A DNA stretch of 64,000 nucleotides from Methylotenera sp. (GTDB lineage: Bacteria > Pseudomonadota > Gammaproteobacteria > Burkholderiales > Methylophilaceae). The notes beneath the pieces were generated by a model, which searched no databases, was not told where the DNA came from, and saw only the letters and a list, made by a program, of their open reading frames with translations. Positions 58,475 through 64,000 of this stretch are shown here, in pieces (within the stretch, counting starts at the first letter, position 1; each line of letters starts with the position of its first letter). The stretch spans positions 1 to 64,000 of the forward strand of contig PERG01000010.1 in NCBI GenBank assembly GCA_002928535.1, read 5' to 3'. Both the position numbers and the translations under genes were made by a program.

Positions 58475-58648
58475 ATGCTTTTTTACGCCATTCTATTTTT
58501 TATTATCGCAATAGTAGCAGGCTTACTAGGCTTCAGAGGAATTGAATCTGGGGCAGCTAAAATCTCAAAAATATTTTTTGCTATTTTTCTTATATTGGCA
58601 ATATTAGTTGTACTAGCCATTTTATTAGGCATTAAATTGGCATTTTAA
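58475..58648 (+). CDS. DUF1328 small membrane protein, copy 1
   Basis: A 57-aa peptide with two membrane helices around the loop [18 protein letters not shown], the DUF1328 (YtjA) signature. AAAGGA lies 5 nt before the ATG. Members are stress- or stationary-phase-induced inner-membrane proteins of unknown action. It is first in the row of small envelope genes divergent from the CHASE3 kinase. Confidence 0.85.
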   Translation: MLFYAILFFIIAIVAGLLGFRGIESGAAKISKIFFAIFLILAILVVLAILLGIKLAF

Positions 58649-58697
58649 TACTCTCAAATTTAGGCGATTTACATAACTTTTCATCAGGAGGTTTGTC

Positions 58698-58856
58698 ATG
58701 CTTCATTACACCTTAGTATTTTTTATCATTGCTTTAATCGCCGCAGTTTTTGGCTTCACAGGTATTGCCGCAGGTGCAGCAGAAATTGCAAAAATTATTT
58801 TTGTAATATTTTTAATTATCACAATTATTTCATTCATCATGGGTCGCAAACCTTAA
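58698..58856 (+). CDS. DUF1328 small membrane protein, copy 2
   Basis: A 52-aa paralogue of the preceding gene: AVFGFTGIAAGAAEIAKI corresponds to the loop of copy 1. A strong CAGGAGG lies 6 nt upstream of the ATG. The tandem copies differ mainly in the second helix and tail. Confidence 0.87.
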   Translation: MLHYTLVFFIIALIAAVFGFTGIAAGAAEIAKIIFVIFLIITIISFIMGRKP

Positions 58857-58888
58857 TACTCATGTGAACTTCAGTAAAGGAATCAATC

Positions 58889-59329
58889 ATGTATGAACCA
58901 ACAAAAGAGGTAAAAAAAATGGAAGTTAAAGAAAATGTCTCTAACTTAGTGAATAACACTAGGGACACAGCTTCTGAAATAGCTAGCGAAGCACGTGCTT
59001 CCGCTTCACGTATGGGTGACACCTTACAAGAGCGTACTGGAGAAGCACGTTCTGAGGTTTTAAATGTTATTAACAGCTTAAAAGCACTCATTGCACAGTA
59101 CACAGACTTCGACCGTGCTACCGATCTTAAAAACCAGCTGGTTGGTAAGGCTGTAGAGATTAAAGGTGTGGTACAAGATGAGATGGTCAATGCTTATCAT
59201 GTAGGTAAAGAACGTACCGTTCAGACAGTACAAGACAAGCCATTAACCAGTGTTGCAGTTGCCTTGGGTGCAGGTGTTTTGTTAGGCTACATTTTAGGGT
59301 CTAAACAATCTCATTCTAATAACTTCTAA
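58889..59329 (+). CDS. YqjD/ElaB-like DUF883 membrane-anchored protein
   Basis: The protein has 146 aa: a long charged helical N-terminal part (about 10-115, repeated Ala/Glu/Arg heptads such as ASEIASEARASASRMG) and one C-terminal helix (about 122-140, SVAVALGAGVLLGYILG). This layout matches YqjD/ElaB/YgaM, tail-anchored proteins that bind ribosomes in stationary phase. An ATG at 58919 (MEVKENV) is an alternative start. Confidence 0.85.
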   Translation: MYEPTKEVKKMEVKENVSNLVNNTRDTASEIASEARASASRMGDTLQERTGEARSEVLNVINSLKALIAQYTDFDRATDLKNQLVGKAVEIKGVVQDEMVNAYHVGKERTVQTVQDKPLTSVAVALGAGVLLGYILGSKQSHSNNF

Positions 59330-59347
59330 TAATTGCTTGGAGTGACA

Positions 59348-59803
59348 ATGTTAAAGACTGTGCTTAAACTGGCCGTGTTTTTATTTTTACGTTCTAAAGT
59401 AAAAAATGTCCAGGCAACTACCGATGACCATTTAAGTACAGTAAAGCATAACATTGTTCATATGGCTGAGATGCGTGCAGCCGTTTTCAAGCAAAATTTT
59501 AATAATGAGTTGAAGCGACTTGGCAATAGCGTTATAGGCTTTATGCTGATGCTGGTGGCTGCAATTTGTTCGGGATTAATCGGTTTAATGTGGCTGTTTG
59601 CTTTGGCATGGAGCAGCCCAGACCGCAATATTATTCTGAGTCTTGCATTTATACTTCCTTTATTATTGTGTGTAGGGATTTATGCTTACTTACGATACTC
59701 TTGGAAAAAAGAACCGCTTTTTGAGCAAGCAATTAGTCAGATTGCTACAGATTGGCGTTTATTTAAACATGGCATGAAGCATATGAATGAAGATATGCAC
59801 TAA
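59348..59803 (+). CDS. YqjE-like membrane protein (phage holin superfamily III)
   Basis: The protein has 151 aa with two central membrane segments (about 65-90 and 98-118) and charged ends, following the DUF883 gene as yqjE follows yqjD in enterobacteria. ATG 59348 has GGAG 6 nt upstream; a TTG at 59333 is less likely. Function unknown. Confidence 0.78.
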   Translation: MLKTVLKLAVFLFLRSKVKNVQATTDDHLSTVKHNIVHMAEMRAAVFKQNFNNELKRLGNSVIGFMLMLVAAICSGLIGLMWLFALAWSSPDRNIILSLAFILPLLLCVGIYAYLRYSWKKEPLFEQAISQIATDWRLFKHGMKHMNEDMH

Positions 59804-59872
59804 CCTGTATGGGTTATTTATCTTTTCAAATGCACTAGCTATTATTTAATTATGGGATGGATATAAATATCG

Positions 59873-60505
59873 ATGAAAAAGATTTTGTTAGTTGATGATC
59901 ATAATATCGTCCGTCAAGGTTTAAGAAATCTAATAGCACTTGAATCTGATCTTGAAGTTGCTGGTGAGGCCTCCTCTGGCGTGGAGGCTTTAAAATTAGT
60001 GCGTAGCAACAACTATGATGTTGTTGTTTTAGATATATCCATGCCAGATAAAAACGGGGTTGATACCTTACACGATTTAAAGCATATATCCCCTGATTTA
60101 CCTGTGTTGATTCTAAGTGGCTATGCTGAAGAGCAATATGCACTGAATTTAATACGCAGTGGATGTAAAGGGTATTTATCGAAAGACGCCGACTCAGAAG
60201 AAATTATTAAAGCAATACGCACTATTGCGGGTGGCAAGCGCTATATTTCAGCTGAGCTGGCAGAGTTGATGAGCAATGAGTTAAGCCATCCTTCCGAAAA
60301 ACTCCTGCATGAAACTTTGTCGGACCGTGAGTTCCAAGTATTTTTTAAATTAGCAGGTGGACTAAGCCCTACTGAAATCGCTAATGAGCTCAATATCAGC
60401 ATTAAAACTGTGAGTACTTACCGTACCCGCATACTGGAAAAAATGAGTTTAAAAACCAATGCGGACTTAACTTATTACGCGATTAAAAATGAATTGGTTT
60501 CTTAA
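59873..60505 (+). CDS. NarL/FixJ-family response regulator
   Basis: The protein has 210 aa. REC domain: LLVDDHNIVRQGL, phospho-Asp in VVVLDISMPDKNG (about Asp54), Lys in GYLSKDADSEE. A LuxR-type HTH follows near the C-terminus (LSDREFQVFFKLAGGLSPTE, then LNISIKTVSTYRTRILEKM). It fits the CHASE3/HisKA_3 kinase 1.5 kb away, with the small-envelope genes between them as likely targets. Confidence 0.92.
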   Translation: MKKILLVDDHNIVRQGLRNLIALESDLEVAGEASSGVEALKLVRSNNYDVVVLDISMPDKNGVDTLHDLKHISPDLPVLILSGYAEEQYALNLIRSGCKGYLSKDADSEEIIKAIRTIAGGKRYISAELAELMSNELSHPSEKLLHETLSDREFQVFFKLAGGLSPTEIANELNISIKTVSTYRTRILEKMSLKTNADLTYYAIKNELVS

Positions 60506-60528
60506 TAGCACCAGTTATTGCACTGTAA

Positions 60529-60547
60529 GGCTTTGTAAGACAAAGCC
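60529..60547 (+). terminator. weak stem-loop after the NarL-type gene
   Basis: GGCTTTG-TAAGA-CAAAGCC, a 7-bp stem, 24 bp past the stop. No T-run follows directly, so termination efficiency is doubtful. Confidence 0.4.
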
Positions 60548-60614
60548 CCATATTATTAATAATGTTATTGTTTTAGAATCAATCCTGTAGAATTAATTAA
60601 TCATATAAATATTT

Positions 60615-61073
60615 ATGCACATGGCCTCTTCAAATCATCATGCTTCTCAAGCATCAGCGCTCTACAAAGCGCCCATGAGAGTATTATTGGTTGAAGATTC
60701 TGTATTAATCCGTAATGCCTTGATGGAAATGCTCGTTGATTCTCATGATTTATCCATTGAAGGTATAGCTGCCACACAAAAAACAGCCATTGAATTATTA
60801 AATGAACGCCATTTCGATATGTTGCTAATTGATATCGAATTGGCTGAGGGTAATGGCTTTGAAGTCATACGTCACACGCAAAAAGAAACTTACCCTTATC
60901 CCCCGCCAGTGTCAGTGATGTTAACTAACCATGCTTATCCGCAATACCGTACGCTCGCTAAAAATTTAGGCGTTAAGTATTTCTTTGATAAATCCATGGA
61001 TTTTGATCGTGCGATTGAAACCATTGAAACCGAGGCAGCAAACTTTTCACAAACGCAGCAAGTGGGTCATTAA
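60615..61073 (+). CDS. receiver-only response regulator
   Basis: The protein has 152 aa, a REC domain without an output domain. Motifs are RVLLVEDSVLIRNALME, phospho-Asp in DMLLIDIELAEGNGFE, and FFDKSMDFDRAIE with the Lys. The first 20 residues (HMASSNHHASQASALYKAP) are low-complexity. Possible single-domain relay for the nearby kinase. It is 2 bp upstream of the next membrane-protein gene. Confidence 0.87.
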   Translation: MHMASSNHHASQASALYKAPMRVLLVEDSVLIRNALMEMLVDSHDLSIEGIAATQKTAIELLNERHFDMLLIDIELAEGNGFEVIRHTQKETYPYPPPVSVMLTNHAYPQYRTLAKNLGVKYFFDKSMDFDRAIETIETEAANFSQTQQVGH

Positions 61074-61075
61074 TA

Positions 61076-61585
61076 TTGATTAATTTGCAAACGTGGGAAT
61101 TGTTAAGCTATATCGTCACAGTATTTGGTTTACCCCTCGCCATATTTTCTTTTATTTGGCAGCAACGTAAAGAACGTGAAAACGAAGAAGAAGCCGTTTA
61201 CCAGTTACTTTCCGATGCCTATACCGATTTTCTGAAACTGGTGATGGAAAATCCGGATCTTAAATTACGTTCACAAGGCGTTACTTCCGACCTAACCGAA
61301 GAAAATTTTACCCACGAGCAACTAGAACGCATTCAAGTGTTGTTTGAAATACTCATTTCCTTATTCGAACGTGCTTACCTATTGGCCTATGAAGACAAAA
61401 TGACTGGCAAGCAGCTCCGGCGCTGGGCTTCGTGGGATGACTATATGCGTGAATGGTGCGCTAGAGAAGATTTTCAGCAAATGCTGCCACGTTTATTGCA
61501 AGGGGAAGACCCAGATTTTTGTGCTTATATTCAAAAATTGGTCCCTACTGCACATACAGAATTAAAAGGAGTTAACCATGTCTAG
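61076..61585 (+). CDS. single-pass membrane protein, unknown
   Basis: The protein has 169 aa. One N-terminal membrane helix (about 8-26, ELLSYIVTVFGLPLAIFSFIW-like) is followed by a cytoplasmic helical domain with ERENEEEAVYQLLSDAYTDF and WASWDDYMREWCAREDF. Start is TTG at 61076. It overlaps the EncFtn-like gene by 8 nt and follows the receiver gene by 2 nt, so all three are an operon. I do not recognise the family. Confidence 0.75.
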   Translation: MINLQTWELLSYIVTVFGLPLAIFSFIWQQRKERENEEEAVYQLLSDAYTDFLKLVMENPDLKLRSQGVTSDLTEENFTHEQLERIQVLFEILISLFERAYLLAYEDKMTGKQLRRWASWDDYMREWCAREDFQQMLPRLLQGEDPDFCAYIQKLVPTAHTELKGVNHV

Positions 61586-61868
61586 TATTGGATTTCATGA
61601 GGACGCATCAGACTTAAGTGACAAAACCAAAGATATGCATCGCGCCATCGTTTCCTTAATGGAAGAATTGGAAGCAATCGATTGGTACAATCAACGTGTG
61701 GATGCTTGTACAGATACAGAGTTAAAGGCTTTACTGGTTCATAATCGCGACGAAGAAAAAGAACATGCCGCGATGGTGCTGGAATGGGTGCGTCGCAATG
61801 ATCCGGTATTTTCAGGCTATCTCAAAGAGTTTCTATTTACCGACAAACCCTTGGCTAAACACGAGTAA
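61578..61868 (+). CDS. EncFtn-like (encapsulated ferritin family) ferroxidase, no targeting tail
   Basis: The protein has 96 aa matching encapsulin-associated ferritin EncFtn over its whole core: HRAIVSLMEELEAIDWYNQR and HNRDEEKEHAAMVLEWVRRN. Glu30, Trp36, Tyr37, Glu60 and His63 correspond to the R. rubrum ferroxidase residues Glu32, Trp38, Tyr39, Glu62 and His65. EncFtn usually ends in a Leu/Gly-rich encapsulin-targeting peptide; here the protein stops at LFTDKPLAKHE and no shell gene is near. It may act free as an annular decamer that oxidises Fe(II). GGAG lies about 10 nt before the ATG. Confidence 0.85.
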   Translation: MSSIGFHEDASDLSDKTKDMHRAIVSLMEELEAIDWYNQRVDACTDTELKALLVHNRDEEKEHAAMVLEWVRRNDPVFSGYLKEFLFTDKPLAKHE

Positions 61869-61905
61869 CTGATGCCGGTCCGTCGTTTGTCTTCTGTGAT
61901 TATTA

Positions 61906-62766
61906 CTACTTAATAGCATGTAACTGATAACCGGCCTTTTTGAGGCTGGCGATCAAACCACCCTCTCCAGCCAAGTGTGAAGCACCTACGGCAACAAACA
62001 CTGCTTTACGCTTAGCCTCATCAATCACGCGTTCTGCCATCACTTTATTACGCTCGTCCAAGATTTTTGTTCGCATACGCGCCCATAAGTCAGGGGATAA
62101 CATCCCGCCGGTAATACTATCATCCAGCGCTGCGATCTTATCGCTATCTCCAGCCAGGTAAGCACTGATTAAACGGTCAAAGTCACGCTGCTTTTCGGCA
62201 TCGCTACGTTTTAACACGGCACGCAACATTGTCAGTTGCTCATCTAAGCTAAAACTATCCATTACGCCAAAATGCTCTTGGGTGTCTTCAATACCAATCA
62301 CCTGTTTGCCCAAGTCTTCTGCCAATGCCATCAATAAGTTATCTTGGGCAAATGGCGTGAGTGGGCGCGGCGAATCAAATACCACAGCCAATAGCCATGG
62401 TTTCATGTGTAAAGCAGCCTCTCGGTGCATAACATGAAACTCTGCCAACGCATGGACTTTATCCAACTCCTGCTCAGTAAGCAGGTCACTCAGATTATTC
62501 TGCATCATGAAAACCGCGGGGTCATTAGGTGCTAGCGTTTCCATCATGAAAACATCTACGGATTGCAGAGCAGCTTTTACTGAGGGGGCGAAATTAGTGA
62601 CACGATTATCATCGGTATGTATCGTGCCGAAAAGATAAATTGGCTTGCTATTAGGCGACTCTGCTTTCCAGAACAAACCCTGTTCAGCGAAAGTATTGGT
62701 ACTGAATATAGCCATAAAGCTGAGCATGGCGATATTACGGAAAAGATTTATAAAATTAAATGTCAT
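61906..62766 (-). CDS. TraB/GumN (PrgY-like) family protein, secreted
   Basis: The protein has 286 aa with an N-terminal signal peptide (about 1-26, LSFMAIFSTNTFAEQ). TraB motifs are IYLFGTIHTDD near the start of the mature protein, METLAPNDPA, and VAVGASHLAGEGGLIASLK at the end, with conserved GxxH motifs. The family has Tiki-type metalloprotease relatives; activity here is unknown. It is probably periplasmic. Confidence 0.9.
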   Translation of the reverse strand: MTFNFINLFRNIAMLSFMAIFSTNTFAEQGLFWKAESPNSKPIYLFGTIHTDDNRVTNFAPSVKAALQSVDVFMMETLAPNDPAVFMMQNNLSDLLTEQELDKVHALAEFHVMHREAALHMKPWLLAVVFDSPRPLTPFAQDNLLMALAEDLGKQVIGIEDTQEHFGVMDSFSLDEQLTMLRAVLKRSDAEKQRDFDRLISAYLAGDSDKIAALDDSITGGMLSPDLWARMRTKILDERNKVMAERVIDEAKRKAVFVAVGASHLAGEGGLIASLKKAGYQLHAIK

Positions 62767-62851
62767 ATCGGCCTTTATAGCTAAATAGTAAATAGCGCTT
62801 ATTAAGAAATGTTTGAAGCCCGCAACAACGCGATACGTCCAAAATCATTTC

Positions 62852-64000
62852 CTAGGAATATTTACGCTTGCTTTCAGACACTCGTCTAGGTCTACTAGTT
62901 CTTTCAAGTTTTTCACCACGTACTGTAGTGATAGGCTTGGTAGATAATGGCTGCCATGCCGGAATCAGATGATGTTTGCCATTACCGATCAAATCAGCGC
63001 GTCCCATTTTCTTGAGGGCTTCACGCAACATCGGCCAGTTATTAGGGTCATGGAAGCGGATAAATGCTTTGTGCAATTTGCGCACATTACCCGCTTTAGG
63101 GATAGGCACGTCATCAGAATCTGCCGTCACTTTGCGTAACGGGTTTTTGCCTGAATGGTACATCGCGGTGGCCATGGCCATAGGCGTTGGCGTGAAGGTT
63201 TGCACTTGATCTAGCTTGAAATCATATTTCTTAAGCCACAGCGCTAAATTCAACATATCTTCATCCGTAGTGCCAGGATGGGCAGCGATAAAATAAGGAA
63301 TCAGGTATTGCTTCTTACCCGCTTCAGCGCTGAATTTTTCGAACATGACTTTGAATTCATCATAAGCGCCCATGCCAGGCTTCATCATCTTGCTTAATAC
63401 GTTTTCTTCACTATGTTCAGGCGCAATTTTCAAGTAGCCGCCGACGTGGTGCTGCACCAGTTCTTTTACATACTCAGGCGATTTCACTGCGAGATCATAA
63501 CGTAACCCGGAACCGATTAAAATCTTCTTCACACCTTTAATGGCACGTGCTTTGCGATATAACTGAATCAACGCACTATGGTCGGTATTCAAGTTTTCGC
63601 AAATGCCCGGATACACGCAACTTAACTTACGACAAGACTGCTCAATCTTCTCGCTCTTGCAGGCAATGCGATACATATTAGCCGTGGGCCCGCCTAAGTC
63701 TGAAATCACGCCGGTAAAGCCTTCTACCTTGTCGCGAATCTCTTCCACTTCTTTCAAGATGGATTCTTCACTGCGGCTTTGGATAATACGACCTTCATGC
63801 TCGGTAATGCTGCAGAATGTACAGCCGCCAAAACAGCCGCGCATAATGTTTACGGAAAAGCGGATCATGTCCCAAGCAGGAATTTTTGCATTTTTGTAGA
63901 TTGGGTGCGGTTTACGCGCATAGGGCATGTCGTACACATAATCCATCTCTTTGGTGGTGAGCGGGATAGGTGGTGGATTCAGCCACACTTCCCTGTCGCC
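62852..64000 (-). CDS. ygiQ: YgiQ-family radical SAM protein (5' end beyond the window)
   Basis: 383 codons are inside the window and the frame stays open to position 64000, so the GTG at 63988 is internal, not a start. The radical SAM cluster motif is [10 protein letters not shown], followed by [12 protein letters not shown] and [19 protein letters not shown], typical of YgiQ, with a short basic C-terminal tail. Full-length YgiQ is about 700 aa, so roughly half the protein is missing here. Its substrate is not known. Confidence 0.9.
   Translation of the reverse strand, partial: GDREVWLNPPPIPLTTKEMDYVYDMPYARKPHPIYKNAKIPAWDMIRFSVNIMRGCFGGCTFCSITEHEGRIIQSRSEESILKEVEEIRDKVEGFTGVISDLGGPTANMYRIACKSEKIEQSCRKLSCVYPGICENLNTDHSALIQLYRKARAIKGVKKILIGSGLRYDLAVKSPEYVKELVQHHVGGYLKIAPEHSEENVLSKMMKPGMGAYDEFKVMFEKFSAEAGKKQYLIPYFIAAHPGTTDEDMLNLALWLKKYDFKLDQVQTFTPTPMAMATAMYHSGKNPLRKVTADSDDVPIPKAGNVRKLHKAFIRFHDPNNWPMLREALKKMGRADLIGNGKHHLIPAWQPLSTKPITTVRGEKLERTSRPRRVSESKRKYS

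Noticed and set aside
56043-62766. Search for an encapsulin shell gene near the EncFtn-like gene
   Set aside because: All neighbouring frames are accounted for and none resembles an HK97-fold shell protein.
63988-63988. GTG as start of the YgiQ gene
   Set aside because: The frame continues in to the window edge with family-like residues (GDRE before the Val), so the real start lies outside.

Overview
The window looks like a chromosomal segment of a betaproteobacterium, most likely Nitrosomonadales/Methylophilaceae (Methylotenera/Methylophilus-like). The grounds are the EarP-type EF-P system with Arg32, the TldD end followed by mfd, the ftsK/lolA/rarA/serS order, PQQ-type propeller proteins and the overall codon style. 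This assignment is an inference from gene content. Coding density is high, and I saw no tRNA, rRNA, CRISPR array, IS element or prophage.

Layout. 1-9840: end of tldD, mfd, then a convergent AddAB-like helicase/nuclease pair. 9978-14889: membrane protein, greB, earP and efp in tight order, then rpiA and an MltF-like lytic transglycosylase. 14925-26534: serS, rarA, lolA and ftsK on the minus strand. This matches the enterobacterial order ftsK-lolA-rarA-serS but is split by about 6 kb (17541-23571) holding a GT41 TPR glycosyltransferase, a GT4-like glycosyltransferase, a FecR-domain secreted protein and a TPR/beta-barrel (Slam-like) outer-membrane protein. 26652-28751: dps, trxB, smr.

29017-35080 is a six-gene signalling operon: a complete stressosome module (RsbR, RsbS, RsbT and a phosphatase with its own ATPase domain), then a histidine kinase whose N-terminus is a second RsbT-like kinase, and a REC-HK-REC hybrid kinase. 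No sigma-B, RsbW or RsbV is present, so output probably runs through phosphorelay. A 734-bp gene-poor stretch with one candidate small lipoprotein follows. 35815-42619 is accessory: DJ-1/PfpI protein, two-propeller dehydrogenase-like protein, AraC regulator, truncated LLM oxidoreductase, ABC exporter. ispF and ispD follow, then a hydrophilic 80-aa protein, a globin-coupled diguanylate cyclase, a universal stress protein, a P-type cation ATPase and amtB.

amtB has a clear sigma-54 promoter and paired NtrC-like sites, so nitrogen control can be read directly from the DNA. 50697-55957 holds an unknown conserved protein, DUF3301, gluQRS, hslO, an rRNA methyltransferase, rsuA-type pseudouridine synthase and a lipocalin. 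56043-61868 looks like an envelope-stress/iron module: EF-hand/BON periplasmic protein, CHASE3 histidine kinase, two DUF1328 peptides, YqjD- and YqjE-like membrane proteins, a NarL-type regulator, a receiver-only protein, a membrane protein, and an EncFtn-like ferritin without an encapsulin shell gene. The window ends with a TraB/GumN protein and a ygiQ-type radical SAM gene cut by the edge.

Most promising for novelty: the surface-protein export and glycosylation island inside the ftsK-serS block, the stressosome whose RsbT is also fused to a histidine kinase, and the shell-less EncFtn operon.
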